A stretch of DNA of 64,000 bases from Serilophus lunatus (taxonomy: Eukaryota; Chordata; Aves; Passeriformes; Eurylaimidae). Location: assembly GCA_013399895.1 (NCBI GenBank), contig VXBA01003156.1:124001-188000 (forward strand). Direction: 5' to 3'. Under the pieces are notes generated by a model. It saw nothing but the letters and a program-made list of their open reading frames with translations. It was not told the origin of the DNA and searched no databases. The position numbers were made by a program, and so were the translations under genes. This document shows positions 47,466 through 60,428 of the stretch, in pieces (position 1 is the first letter of the stretch; every line of letters starts with the position of its first letter).

Positions 47466-47738
47466 ACCTGTGTTCCCCCCACATCTGCCCTTTGGTCAAA
47501 TAAATAAAATACAAATGTAAACCAAATCATTCTAGGGAATAAAGGGAAAAAATTACTTCAAAGCTTTGTGCTTTTGTGCCACCCAGATCACACCAAACAC
47601 TGTCTCAGCATCGGGTTTGGTCGTTTTTTCTAACTAAAAAAAACCCCAAACAAGCCACCAATGAAGAAAAAAGAAACCAGCAAAAGGAGAATCAAAATTC
47701 GAAGTTTTTCCCGGTTACAGAATTAATTTTAAGGGGAG

Positions 47739-47757
47739 AAGGAGGAGGAGGAGGAGC
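47739..47757 (+). repeat. GGA trinucleotide microsatellite
   Basis: A short GGA run of about six units after AAGGGGAGAA. Confidence 0.85.
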
Positions 47758-47959
47758 AGAACCTTTTGGCTGCACATGCTGTATTGTGCAGTCACAGCCT
47801 GCTTGTGGGATGCTAAGAACCCAAATAGCTAAAACTTAAAGTAATAAAAACACAAGAAAATTGGGAGCAAGGGACAAACTGTCTTCATGAAACTTAAAAT
47901 GTTGCACTGTGGTGCAGTGACTATTTAGGTTTTAAAATCCAAAAGACACAGCAGGTTAT

Positions 47960-48056
47960 GATAGAATCATATAATTAACAAGTAGGGACACTTTTCACCA
48001 GCCCAGGTTGTTCCCAGCCCTGTCCAACCTGGCCTTGGACACTTCCAGGGATGAGG
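47960..48056 (-). mobile_element. CR1 LINE 3' fragment with internal deletion
   Basis: TGATAGAATCATATAATTAAC is the tail end. GGGACACTTTTCACC and CCAGGTTGTTCCCAGCCCTG follow, then CCTTGGACACTTCCAGGGAT. The usual GGTTGGAAGGGACC to CCCTGCC block is mostly missing. Confidence 0.82.
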
Positions 48057-49149
48057 AAGTTAATTTTGTTCTGAGCCATTGCAGGAATCCTTAAAGTGGC
48101 TCTTTTCTGCCAAACAAGATTGTGCCTTCCCACTGCACTGCCCAGGCACTCAGTGCTGCCCCTGGACTCTCAGATCCATGGCTTGAAGTCTAACATTTGC
48201 AGGGATTCAGCCAGTTTGACATACCAGGCTTCCAGCAGAGCAGACAGCTTTGAAAACATATTTTTAGAGGCTCAAAAAACAGACCCAAGCCACTTTTCCT
48301 TCTCCTTGCTGGGACACACCAGCTCTGTTTCCCTGGCAGGGACTCTCTGGACCTTTTCACAACCACTGTTGTGCCGGAACTTCTACAAAAAGGCTCATCT
48401 CAGATACATCTGAGGAGTAATCTCAGTGTAAGTCCACACCTGCTTGGGTAAATCAGCCCCCAGACCCTTCAAATATTTCAATACCTTCTTGGATTGGGTT
48501 TTTCAGAAGTCTAAGGAATACAAATCCTTCAGGAACACTTGAGCTCTGAAGCAGGAGGAGACGCTTGTCCTAATTCCACTTTTATATCATTCCATCCCAC
48601 AGCTCATTTGCACAAGCTCTCAGCAGTGCTCAAAAAATTCCATCAAAGAAAAGATACACAGGATTTCACAGATTAATTTGTGTATTACAGTGGAAGACTC
48701 AACCCTTTTCATCTCATGGCATTTACAGGCTTGACTGAAAGCAAGCGAAACTTTCTACCACCTTATCAATTAACTGTGTGCTTGTTTCCAAAACAAGCAG
48801 CAAGTCTTTCCCACCATCTCTCAGCATCTGCATGAAGTATTTCAGCCTCATAAATCCAACTACAGGCATAGACAGCTCGTCCAGCTCACTTTTATGATGA
48901 TACAGTGGTTTTAAAGATAAATACATCTCGTGTCCATCAGTGTTATGAGGCTCTTCCACAGTGCATTAAAAAAATTGAGTTATCCATCAGCCTCACACAT
49001 CTGCACTCTCCAAAGGATTCCTTGTAGGAGAAACCTTATCACAGCCAGGATTAGCAAGTGTTGGGATCTGAAACAGTTAAATCAGCTCTTCCAAACACTG
49101 TGAGCTCCTCTGCACCGGAACAAAGCTCACATAACTGAGCTCTAAGGCT
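48057..49149. other. Non-coding stretch with one minus-strand exon-like frame
   Basis: No repeat is recognised. The frame at 48723-48959 is listed separately. Confidence 0.45.
48723..48959 (-). CDS. Candidate terminal coding exon, unrecognised
   Basis: A 78-codon minus-strand frame ends at a TAA (48723-48725). Its composition resembles a folded, partly helical protein, with alternating charged and hydrophobic residues (for example KSELDELSMPVVGFMRLKYF). It is preceded by a T-run and a weak acceptor-like AG, and it starts at GTG rather than ATG, so it would have to be a spliced exon. I recognise no family. The evidence is composition only. Confidence 0.18.
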   Translation of the reverse strand: MEEPHNTDGHEMYLSLKPLYHHKSELDELSMPVVGFMRLKYFMQMLRDGGKDLLLVLETSTQLIDKVVESFACFQSSL

Positions 49150-49262
49150 GGACGTGGCACTTGGTGACATAGTCTAGTCTAGTTGAGGTTCTAGGGTAAG
49201 GGTTGGACTAGATGATCTTGGAGGTCTCTTCCAACCTAGTGATTCTGTGATTCTGTGACTTT
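49150..49262 (+). mobile_element. CR1 LINE 3' end
   Basis: GGACGTGGCACTTGGTGACA, GGGTTGGACTAGATGATC, GGAGGTCTCTTCCAACC and the doubled ATTCTGTGATTCTGTGA terminus mark a sense CR1 with an intact tail repeat. Confidence 0.95.
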
Positions 49263-52114
49263 GGGCAAAATCTGCAGCCCAATTTCCACGCAGAATGTCT
49301 ACATGAAAATTCAACATGAAATACTTAATATTTTGCTGCAAATTCATACCAAATTCACTGCATAGCTCTGAATAGCTCTATGAAAAGCAGGATGCAGAGC
49401 AGGGCTGTGCCAGAAATTCACACTCCTATTGTGCTTTAGGAAGGGGGTTGGTATGTCAGATTAATTAATTTATTTATTTACATGCATGTTTACCTATCAC
49501 ATCCCTTTCCCTTTCTGCATTATTTAACACCAGGAAGGGCTTAAGATCTACCCTCACCCAGGATTAACCAAGATTTTAATTTCCTGCCTTGTTCCTCTGT
49601 CACCTGAGGACAGGAATAAGTTCCACCAGTTTCTTTGTAAGCACCAGCTCAGTCACCCAAACAACTCTCCTTTTGCTCCCCACCACCATCCCCTTGGCTT
49701 GGACCTCTGCTCTTTCCACCTCTAGAGTCTCTTCCTAAGAGGAAAATCAATTCGTAAGTTGTCCCTGAGGCAAATGGGGACAGACAAACGTGTTTTTTGC
49801 ACCAGGACTCCTTCCCTACTTTGAGATGCTCCATTCACTTCATCCCCTGCTCCCAGAATTAGTGATGTCAAGTCCATACACTCGTAAACCCCTGCTTAGA
49901 TATTTAAGCTGAGCCTAGAAAACTGGCACATGGAAGCATTTCCTCCACACACACTTCCCCAACATCAGAATTGCAGACTGGAGAGATCCAGAACAAACAA
50001 ACACTTGATGGCTCATCTCAGAGACACCAAAGCCATGAAAGACCAAACTCTCCAGTGGGCTCAGAGTTGTCCAAGTGCCTCTGTCTGTTGGATTTTATTA
50101 TTTCATGNTAACTTTCAAGACTTATCAAGCAATGACTTCTGCAGTGAAAACCCAACACAGAACCAAGAGCAGTTTCAGGCCAGTCTTTTGGAAACAATGA
50201 ACCCCAAATCCCAGGGATCATCTGACTGATGTAAAATTGAGATAAAGAACTGGTGTTTTGGAGCACTGAGGGCCATCTTCAGTTTGTTTGTCTGTAGCCA
50301 ACCACTGTCCCACTGAACCTGAACAAAACTAAGTGTGAATATCATTCCTCAAAGTTATCTTCCCTTTCCTTCTTTGTTCCTCACTCTTTCTCCTTCCTCA
50401 TTTGCCTTTTCCTTGCTCCCAGACACTTTCCTGAGAGCTCAGCTCTGCAGGATCCCCATGCCAGCCTTTTCCACACTTGATATTTTGGCCTCCAGATGCA
50501 TTTACTGTTCACAGTAAACACAACCCTTTCCCAAAACCTTTCGCAAAGCTGCTGTCCAAGGACCACCTGAACTCACATAAATGGATAAAAACCAGGAAAC
50601 AAAGGACTCCCTCACTAAGGGCAAGGCTGATTTTCTTGTATTTTCTGGAAGGAAAGGAAATTCCTGCAGACAGAAGCCTGGAAATTGCATCCACCAGGAA
50701 GAAAATGACTTTTAAGGTTATTTCCTAAATATATTGAAGATGCAGGTGTTGGCCTCAATTTGTGCTGTTAGGAAAGATTCCTGAGAACCATGGCAGAAGT
50801 GTTTACACTGGAGATCAGTTTCTGTTGCTTAAAAATATGATTTAAAACAAAAGCTACACAGAAAATTCAAAGGTTATTTATTGAAGACATTTGACTCCTG
50901 AGTATTAGTTTTCTTACAAAATTTCTGGCATACTTTCATTTTCTTAATCTAATTTATTGGAAGGACAGTAAGCACATTTCAGACAGAAGCTTTTCCCAGC
51001 GAATTACAGCTTTAAAACCAGGATCTCCAGATATCATTTAAAACATTTTTAATAGCATTATTTTATTAATAATGAATCTGGTAACATTAAGATATTAATT
51101 TTTCATTCTACTATTTACCAGCTGTTCCACATGGCTATTAGCTTTGATTCTATTTTCTACATAAAGCACAGTAACTGCTTTACATGCCAGGCACAAAGCT
51201 CAGCTTCAGGATCATGAATATGATTTTTTTGGGGAAAAAAAGACAACAAATGGTGCTAAAAAAACCCTCCAACAACCCTAAATAAAATCACCAGTTTTCC
51301 CATGAGTTGAGTATTAAGAAGAACTTGAGATAGATTAGGAAATTTAGGAGTTGAAATAAAAATATCACGTTATACATTCAGTTCTGTAACTAAAGCACCA
51401 AACCCACCCTGATTGGAGCAGGACATGACACCAGGAACATTTCCCACCTCTCATGGCAACAGGAGCAATTGTTTCTATTTTCCAGAAAATGGGACAAAGC
51501 AATGGTGAGGCCTGTACAGCACTTGTGCAAAATGACACTAAAAAGCCATTTAACACATTTCAACATCGGCCTTGGTGCCTTCCACCACCTATTCTACATT
51601 TCAAAGCAGGAGATACTCTGTTCTGATGTTTTTAGACTCCTTTCCAAAGCAGCAGAGCCCCATTTTTCCAAGGAGGAGCCTGCACAGCTGTTACACCTCT
51701 GCAGGTGCCTCACCAGGGAAGGTATAAAGACATTTACCCCCCAGATCCAGTTATGTAACACCAAACCAACCAGCATCAGTGCTGCCAACTTAACACAGAG
51801 ATCTTTGGGATTTTGAGAGGAGAATTAATTATCCACCAACAAATCCTCGTTAACTAAAGCCATCATTACCCACTCACACTGGAGAGCTGTGGTTTAAGAA
51901 GCAGCACAAGCCTTTCCATACCAAAGGAAGTTTACTCTGGGACATCTCAACTCTGGGAACTGCTTCCAGGACAGAACCACCCCAGCTTCTGGTAGAACAC
52001 ACATTTGGGCAGGATTTCCCAAAACAATTCCTGCAAAGGCCCTTCCACAACAAAGGTTTCTCAGTCATTAAAAATCTCTTCACTAAAAATCATTTTAACA
52101 CATCTTTGTGCCCT
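49263..52114. other. AT-rich non-coding stretch
   Basis: No gene or repeat is recognised. A TTTA/TTAA run lies around 49462-49480. One ambiguous base is present at 50108. Confidence 0.5.
50108..50108. other. Ambiguous base (N)
   Basis: A single N in TTTCATGNTAAC. It may be a heterozygous or low-quality position. Confidence 0.98.
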
Positions 52115-52213
52115 GAGCAACCTGGTCTGTGGAAGGTGTCCCTGCCCATGGGTTGGAATCAGATGAGTTTTGAAGTCCCTTCCAACCCAACCATCCTGGA
52201 ATTCTGTGATTCA
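52115..52213 (+). mobile_element. CR1 LINE 3' tip
   Basis: GAGCAACCTGGTCTGTGG, AAGGTGTCCCTGCCCATGG and CTTCCAACCCAACCATCCTG, then AATTCTGTGATTC, give a sense CR1 end. Confidence 0.9.
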
Positions 52214-52820
52214 GGAAATGCTTCTTCAGCAAACAATGTTTATTTTATGATTTCTCATTAAATATTCACTCTAAATCTCCAATATCTCCTGACTGCCAGC
52301 TTCAAAACTTGTTATTAATTAGCAACTATTAAACAAAGCATGAGAAACAGGGACAGACTCCAGTGGTTGGATAACCCCCTTTCCATGGCATGGAGAGCCA
52401 GGGTTGTTTCATTATTCATCAGAAGGTACTGACAGAACACTGTGTGTGTTATTTGATCAAGAAATAAGCTTCTAAAAATATTTTCAGTTCTATTTATTGG
52501 GAACTTGTTTCTATTTTTTCCTTTGCATAAACCCCTTGCATGGCAAAGCTGCAGCACAAGCCAGCAGCCAGGGCCATAAACATGTCACCAGGTAAGAGAA
52601 AGCTCAGAGAAATCGTATTTCATTCATTTATGCTGCAGAAATCCCATGAACTTTACTAGGGAAAAACCTCTTTATTCAAGCAATATCCCCTAGGGAAAGA
52701 ATAAAGTGAGATTCCCTGCCTGCCCATCTCTGCCCACCAAAAAACTTGCCATGGTTCATCTCACCCTGCAAGGCCCATCCCCAGCAAAAGGAGGCAACTA
52801 CTATAGGAATTATAGCGTTT
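52214..52820. other. AT-rich non-coding stretch
   Basis: Nothing is recognised. Confidence 0.5.
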
Positions 52821-52921
52821 ATAGAATAAAGAATCAGAGAATGTCCTGGAAAGGAGCCACAAGGATCACTGAGTCCAACTCCTGGCCACGCACGGGACAC
52901 CCCAAGAATCCCACCACTAAT
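52821..52921 (-). mobile_element. CR1 LINE 3' tip
   Basis: AATCAGAGAATGTCCTGG, GAGCCACAAGGATCACTGAG, TCCAACTCCTGGCCACGC and ACACCCCAAGAATCCCACC match the antisense tail of the subfamily also seen at 41.4 and 46.9 kb. Confidence 0.92.
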
Positions 52922-55091
52922 TAGGCCATTAATTCAGTATCAGCATAAACTCTTAAAGCCACAATTCCCTCTCAGTAGATCGATAACCTGGGATGAGCCT
53001 CTTTTCAAGCAGCATTTGGAGAATGTAAACTGGCAAGCTGGAAGAGACTGCATTAATCTTTGGAGGTATTTTAATATAATTAGGAGTCTAAAGAGCTGCC
53101 ATTATATGTTTTGTGACAGCACTTTGGATGCCAGTCCGTGACCAGGCACCGAAGATAAATTGCTCCCTCAGCAAAGCCAGCACTGAAGGAATGGAAAAGA
53201 GATGGAAAAGTTGCATCTCTAGCACTGAGACCAGAAGGAAACCAGGCAGTGAAAGGAAAGATCTGTTATCTGCCAGCAGCTCTTACAGACCTGAGACAGG
53301 TTTCTGAAATCCTCAAAGTAATATTAACACAGGAACTTAAGCCCAGTCAGGGAAGAAGGTGGGTTTACATTGTGCTCCAGTTTATTTCTCAGAATAAATA
53401 AAAATCCCAGCACAATTCTCCTGATAAATCATCCTGCTGTCCCTCCGAAGCACTGCTGATTCCCAGGAAACTGCAGTTACCCATCTCAGGGAATTCACGG
53501 TGAGCAGCCAGGAGTGGTTTTAACTGTAAGAGTCTTAAAAGCGCAACACAACTAATCCTGACTAACTAAGCTCTCTCCCAAGAAGAAGCTGAGCTCCTGA
53601 CCCAGCACAGCTGCTGCAGTATTTTTAATAACAAACCATCAGGACAATCAGAGACCATTTCAAACACAGAGAGCAGCAGTCAGAGCAGATTTTCAGCCTG
53701 TACACCCAGGTGACATCTCACAACTAAATCACAGGAACAGGGCTCAGACCCAAAAGGCACAGTGACCTTCCAGCAAGGGGGGCTGGAAGAGGCATTTTAT
53801 AAAATGCTATTACAATTCTGTCATAAATATTCATACATTTATTATATAATAACATACTCAACGTATACATGTTAAGCATATTTAACCCAGTTAAAGCTGG
53901 AGGCTCCTATCTGAGGAACTGAGGGTTTGGTTTTCTAGGTCCTCGAGAAAATCTCCTCAATTCCCTTCATTTTTAGGCTAATGCCATCTTCCTTTTGGTG
54001 CAGGCACCCAGAGCAGCAGAGACCATCTGAGCCTTCACACACACTCAGAAGAAGCTTAATTCTCACTTCTATTTACATCTCAGAAGCAATAAAGGAAGAA
54101 TAAGGTGATTCAAATAAATAAATTCTGGCTTGGTTTTTAGCCAGTTTATGAAGCTGTTTCTAAGCCAGTAAGCCACATGAAGAAGTGGCAATGAATGAAT
54201 TTTTGCTCACGGTGCCTTTTTAAGAGGAAAGAACATTCATTGTGAAACTATAAAAAGCAGCAATAGCAAACTGTGCTGTGTTTATCTTGTCACTTGACGT
54301 ATCAACATACCCACTTAGTGTCAGCATAACACACAGAAATGTCTCCAAAAGCAGAATTTTGCTCTGTGGCTGGAATACTCGCCCTTATTTCAATGACAAG
54401 TCTCACTAATAGAGGAGACTCTGAATTGTGGCTGCTTTTCAGTATTTATGGCCCTGCAGACCATCAGTCACATAATGAGAAGAAAGGTGATATGGGAACG
54501 TGATTTAAGTGCAGCTTTGTTAATGTTTGGCAACAGGCTGTTTTTATTTGGGAGTGAGGTTGCAGAATGCATTAATCATCATCAATTCACACCACAAATC
54601 CTCTGGGACTGGTCAGGGCTGTCGAGGGACAGGCTTTGGAAAGCAACTCCTAATGAGCAACCACATCCCAGCTTTCACATCCCATCTGCTTCCACTGACC
54701 TTACAGAGGAGATGATTTATTCATCATAAAGGCACTAAAATGCACTAAGCCTTCCCTTACCTCAAGGTATTTGTTGTTGCTTTGTAGGGAAAATGGCACT
54801 TAGGGAGCTGTTTGAAGGCACTGTCACTTCTTTTTCATTTTGTTTGGGATTAATTGGCTGTGGGGCAACTTCTGTGGGAGACACTCAGTGAAGGCACTGT
54901 GGCTCAAGTGGTGCTCCAAGAGACCACAAGTCTCTCCCCACCAACTAAAGGTCCTGCTTTCCCTCTCCCCCTCCATTCCCTTGGTTACCTCCAGACCCCC
55001 CAGAGCTGCTACTCCTGTTTTCAGCAATCCTAGTAAAAAAATCCTAGTTAAGATTAAGCAGGCTTAGTTAAAATCAACTCACCAAAATTCT
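52922..55091. other. AT-rich non-coding stretch
   Basis: No repeat family is recognised. The frame at 53113-53307 (+) is lysine/serine-rich with no domain. Minus-strand donor-like sites (GAG|GTAAGG near 54760, GAG|GTAACC near 54990) bound only very short open intervals. Confidence 0.45.
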
Positions 55092-55330
55092 GATTCCCAG
55101 ACTGGTTTGGGACCTTAAAGCTCATCCAGTGCCACCCCCTGCCCTGCCAGGGACACCTCCCACTGTCCCAGGTGGCTCCAACCTGGCCTTGGACACTCCC
55201 AGGGATGGGGCAGCCACAGCTTCTCTGGGCACCCTGTGCCAGGGCCTCACAGGGAAAAATTCCTTCCCAATATCCCAGCTAATCCTGCTCTCTTTCAGTT
55301 TCGAACCACCCCTTCTTGTCCCAAGCCTCT
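55092..55330 (-). mobile_element. CR1 LINE 3' fragment
   Basis: AGACTGGTTTGGGACCTTAAAG, CAGGGACACCTCCCACTGTC, GGGGCAGCCACAGCTTCTC and AAATTCCTTCCCAATATCCC show an antisense CR1. It extends further 5' than most copies here. Confidence 0.93.
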
Positions 55331-58300
55331 TCTGTGGTACTCAGTGTGAGGAAGTTGATGTGGAAGTTACTTGATGTCTGGCTGGCCCAGAGCTATCAAT
55401 GCCAAGTTTATAAATTCCTGTAAATTTGCTTTTTTTCTAAATACTTTTCCATCTTCCCACCATGGACACCCTGTACTATTTCATGCTCTACTTACTCCTG
55501 TAAATATAGGCATCTTCCATTATTGCAGGTATCAAGGTAATGGAATTATGGTATCCTGTGCTATCTTCTTTCCAAATATTAGTCCAGTGAAATACCTTTC
55601 CTGGATAATATACTTTTAAAATTGTATTCATTTAGTGTGCACACCTCCCCCNNNNNNNNNNNNNNNNNNNNNNNNNNNNNNNNNNNNNNNNNNNNNNNNA
55701 AAAGCAGCTCATCTTTCTTCCTAATTCAAAGTATTTTCTGTTTTGTCCAATCAGCTTTTCTGCTTATTCTGCCCTTAATTTAATCACTTGGTTAAATGAT
55801 TGATCAATCAAACCTCAGCTGAATCAGGGATATTTTGCAGCACAGGCTCCTACAAACAGGGCAGTCCCAGTTCTCCAGGGCAGAGCAAAACTTCAAGTGA
55901 TTTAATAATAGGTTTGTGGATTCAGCCATGAGTTCAGGGACAGAGAAGAAATAAATTGGAAAGAATACTGGAATTCTTGCCCCACTGCTGTTGTAGTGGA
56001 GCTGTGGAACAGTTTGTGTCCCTGCCCTTCACACTGCTCTGCCACCTCTTTTTAGTCCTAGATCTGTAACCCCACACTCCTGCACTTACCAAAGCCCAGA
56101 GGATATGGAAAAATGTTCTCAGATTTTAGGGAATTCTGTGGCTTTGAAGCAATTCCACTTGAGAGGGGAAGAGAGGGAGGGTAAACACGCCTATTGCTCC
56201 AGAATCCCTGCCCTAAAACTCACCTCTAATCTTCTCAGACAGACAGTTCATCCCTGATTGCCAAAAGCAAAAACCATCCTCAAGATATTTTGGGTTTGAC
56301 AGCAAAAGATTATCCCAATTAGAGATTTGGTTCTAATTTAAAAATTCCCTAAAACCAACCAACAAACCAAACAAGCACAAAGCCCATCTGTGCCCTCACA
56401 CAGCCACACAAACATCTCCAGGGAAAGAAAATCTTCCCTTGACATGCTGTTCACCAAAGGAAACCCAGTATTCGGGATCTCCACTTTTGGAGGCTATTGA
56501 GGACTCACTGGGTTATATTCCTGCTTTTTTTACCTTTCTAGTTGTCTCATCTCAGGGTGGGACAAACCATTTTTAATCCAGATCTACCTACAACCCCTGT
56601 AAGACCAAGCAGAGAATTCCAATTCCATCACTGATCCTCCAAGTTCTTCCTTAAGCTTTTTGAAATAATAAACACACAGGATACTAATTTTGGGGGGGAT
56701 TTTTAATTTCTAGTTCTACAACTTTCAGAGTTAATATTTTCTGTCAAGGAAAACATTGTTACAAGGATTCTGTTTTTTTTTCAACACAGCATTTCTGAGT
56801 GTTTGGCTTGTGGTTTCACTCAATTCTTTTTCCCCTGACTAGCAATAAGCATTTACAAGTGTTTGTGTGAAACACAAAGTGAACAGAAGAAAAACCATTC
56901 TGTTCTTAATGGAAATTAATGAATAAAGTAGTACAACACCTTAAAGAAACATCCTACACCTGGAAACCTAAACACCCCTTTCCCCTATTAAAAAGCTTAA
57001 CCACTGAAACCCTCCTGATTCATTTCCTGGTGTTCCAAAAAGCAAATCCACACGACACCATCTTTCAACACCCCAACTGTCATCTGGATTTTCACCTCCA
57101 GTCCATTTAAGAGTGCACAGGAAGTTTTAATGTGGGAAGGTGCTGTGTGTGCTCCATCTGCTGCAAAGCAATTGAAGGGCAATAGCTGTAATTCCATCTT
57201 TAAAATGAGTATCTCAGGTTTTCTCCCCCCAGAATGGGCATAAATGACAAGCTGCTGTTTTCTAATGAGAATCATTTACAGCTGGATGGGATCTGTGGGG
57301 CTTGGACAGATGTTTGTGTCCTCCATCATTTGCTGCTTCAATGCTCCAGGAAAACAAAAAGATGCTCCAGCCAGAGATGCCACAACACTTGGAGAATTTA
57401 GAGAAGGAAGAATGAGTTAACCTGGAAATAGCCCCTGGAGATAAGGGCTTAGTTCTGCAGTGTAAGAGGAAATTCCCTGCTCCTCATACCCTTGACTGCT
57501 GCCAGGAGAAAGCAGGACAAAGCAAGCACAGGGTTTGTCTGGTAGGAGACAAATTAAAACTCGTCTTTTGCAGGTTTTTTTATTTTCTACTCGCACTATT
57601 TTGTTCCCTAACATTGTTCACTTGTACCTGGCACTGACAACAGACAAGCTTCAGGAATCCCATTGTCCTTCCTGGACAGAGAACCAGTAATTAATTTGCA
57701 TTCAGGTCTTACTGGACCTTTCCATCCTCCTCCTGTTGTTAATTATCCATTGCTTCTTACACACTTTCAGGGAGTAGATACCAATATTGCCACTAGCTAA
57801 GTGCAAAAAACTCCCAGAAAACATTAGAAATAATCAGCTTTTATGATTCTTGTCTAATCCTAAACCTTTAGTATTGCCCTATTGTGGCTAAGAAACTGCA
57901 GCAGGTTCCTTGGCCTCCAGGTGATAATTAAAAAGCTCAGTACTGAATTAAAGAGCTTGATAAAAGCTTTAGACTGGGAATGGCTGAGGTTGGGCACAAA
58001 TGATGAAAAGGCCACCTACCATTTGGATTTGTGGGGCAGGTATGGAAGCAATCCTCTATTTATTTTTGGTTAATGAAGCAGCCAACATTTCAGAATGGGG
58101 TGTGGAGTCTGGGATTTAATTTCATGTTACAGTTTCAATGGTCTAATGTAATGGAATTAGCTTTTACTACAAGACTAATTCCAATAAAAAGGAAGAAAAA
58201 TATGTGAAATCTCCACTCATTTTGCCTACACAGTTCCTCCAACATAAACACATCCATATGTCAGCACCTGCTCTGGAGCTGAGATAGGAAATTAAAAGAA

Positions 58301-59423
58301 TATTCTTTTCAGTGGGATTAACATGGAGTAATATATAATTAAAGGCCCTAAGAATTCTCAAAAACTTCTTGGAGTACTTTAAATACTTGAGTTATTATAC
58401 ATATTTAATATTGTGATAGAACAGGACTTCTCACAGGGTACTTTCAGTTTGCACTCATATAAACATCCACACAAATTCAAATGATATTTTCTTCAATTCA
58501 GTTGAAACCCTGAATGTTTAATCTCAGAACATTCATATGTTAGAATGGAGTTCCACAAGACCAAAGAAAAGTGTGGAGTTCAGGAAGTAGAAACCACATA
58601 TTCTACAGAGGAAAAAATAGCGTTACTGTGATTTAATTAGGATTTTTTAGGAAAATTTATATTTATTATCAAATGTATCTAAGGACAAAAAATATGATCA
58701 TGTAAATCCTTCAAATAATGAGGCAGCACTGAGTGTAGATCCTGAGAACACCCAGCCTGGTCTGTGCTATCAAAATACCACTGCTCTCTTCTTGCAGACT
58801 TCTGAAAATGTGTCCAACCCTGCCAGGGCTGCAGGGAGGGGTGAACAGACTGAAAAAGCACACTGAGGATGGCTGGGCACTGTGAGGATTATCTCTCAAG
58901 CGGGAACATTCACCAGCCTGAAGCACTGAGACACGACCCATCTGCTGAAGGCTTGCAAGAATCATCTCCCACAAGCTCAGACTTCAGAGAAAGAAAGTTG
59001 GAGTGACACAAAACAAGGGTCTTCTACACCAAGGGCAAGCAGAGAGTGATTCCAACCACGGGGGGCTGGAGAGACATCCAGGACACCCAGCTGTTCACAG
59101 GAGGGGCTGGGTGAAGAGCAGCTCCCTCCCTTTGGACCCTTTTGGCATCACCACGTGGCACAGGAAGAACAAAGACCCCAGGGATGCAGATCCTCCAGGG
59201 AGGCACTCCCACTCCTACAAAATCTGCCACTCAGAATCCGGACAGAAATGCCACAGGTTTAGTAGGGACCCAGTGGCAGACCAGAAGCAGGATTCCACCT
59301 TTTCTGTCCTTGAAATGATCCCTCAACCTTCTTCTTCAACAATGTAATCCAGATTAAATTCTGGGCTCTGAAATTACAGCACGAGCACAACCCCTTCAGA
59401 CTCTTCATTTTCATCAGTTCTTG
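55331..59423. other. Non-coding stretch containing an assembly gap
   Basis: About 4 kb of AT-rich DNA with no CR1. The gap at 55652 is listed separately. The 114-codon + frame at 59003-59347 lies in a GC-richer patch with no domain I recognise. Confidence 0.45.
55652..55699. other. Assembly gap, 48 N
   Basis: Forty-eight N directly follow CACACCTCCCCC, a run of five C. Confidence 0.98.
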
Positions 59424-59640
59424 AGTTTGGGTTGGATCAACTTAAAGCTCATCTCATTCCACCCCCTGCCCTGCCAGGGACACCTCCCACTGTCCCAGGT
59501 GGCTCCAGCCTGGCCTTGGACACTTCCAGGGATGGGGCAGCCACAGCTTCTCTGGGCACCCTGTGCCAGGGCCTGCCCACCCTCACAGGGAACAATTCCT
59601 TCCCAACATCCCATCTGACCCTCTGTCAGTGGTTACTGTC
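59424..59640 (-). mobile_element. CR1 LINE 3' fragment
   Basis: GAGTTTGGGTTGGATCAAC, ACCCCCTGCCCTGCCAGGG, GGGGCAGCCACAGCTTCTC and CAATTCCTTCCCAACATCCC form an antisense CR1 of about 215 bases. The ATTCT tail repeat is missing, and the GGGACC part of the tail is deleted. Confidence 0.93.
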
Positions 59641-60164
59641 AGGAACCAATTTAGACAGGTGGTGAAGCCAGAAATTACTAAATGTTCAGTCCCTTAGCCT
59701 TGAAATTTTAGAGTCCTTTTTGGAGTCAGTCAAAACACTTGGGCAGAGCATTCCTTGTTTTTCCAAATAGAGTGCAAGAGTAATAAAAAAAGTTGGCACC
59801 TGGTTCGTGGATGACTCAGTCTCATATTTACAAACTCCATCAATCAATCAGGAGCATCCTTGGTTGGTTTGTTCAGTGCTTTTTGCATTTGAAAAAAATG
59901 AAATATCCCCAAAGACCAAGTGGCTCCCAACTGCTGGTTAATTCAGCAGCTCTGCTATTGGTTGGAGTAAATTCCTTTTGTGAGAACTAATCACTACATG
60001 GAGAGTGATACTATTCCTTCTTAAGAGGGTCCAGAAAAACTGACAGGACAGAAAACAACTATTTCTTAAGAATCCAGATTTGGATTGAGTTGTGTTGAGT
60101 TTGAAATAAAGATGAATCTCAAAAAGCAGGTATAGGTTGGTTTGGACTATAAAACCAGCTTTAT

Positions 60165-60428
60165 TTATACTCTCAGCTTTAAGTTCTCTTTGCCTTGTTC
60201 CTCCTCAGCATCCCAAAGTAATACACACTGTATTTCCCTTGCTGATGACACCTTATTCCAGATACTCTGCTGTGTTTCTCCAAGATCTTTAAGCAAGGCA
60301 GTTAAATGGTTGTGATACCTAAATTCTGCAGGCTGTGGAAAGCATTCCCTAAGGATCCAGCTGACAGCTGCTGTATGCAGAGCAGCAGTGCCAATTAACT
60401 CCCAATTACTTGGGGAAGCAGAGCTCAT
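60165..60428 (-). CDS. Small ATG-to-stop open frame, unrecognised (87 codons)
   Basis: The minus-strand frame begins at a true ATG (60426-60428) and runs 87 codons to a TAA directly overlapping a polyadenylation-type AATAAA. The peptide has a protein-like mix of hydrophobic and charged residues. Inside it, CTGCTGCTCTGCATACAG could serve as an acceptor and AATAAG|GTGTCA as a donor, so it might be an exon instead. No family is recognised. Frames of this length occur by chance. Confidence 0.18.
   Translation of the reverse strand: MSSASPSNWELIGTAALHTAAVSWILRECFPQPAEFRYHNHLTALLKDLGETQQSIWNKVSSAREIQCVLLWDAEEEQGKENLKLRV

Larger units (their letters stand above)
46951..47959. other. CpG-enriched patch followed by AT-rich DNA
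   Basis: Between 46960 and 47465 the DNA is GC-rich and open in both a + frame (to 47331) and a minus frame (46935-47327, ATG start, 130 codons). Neither shows a recognised domain. From 47470 the sequence is AT-rich, with a short GGA microsatellite. Confidence 0.45.
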
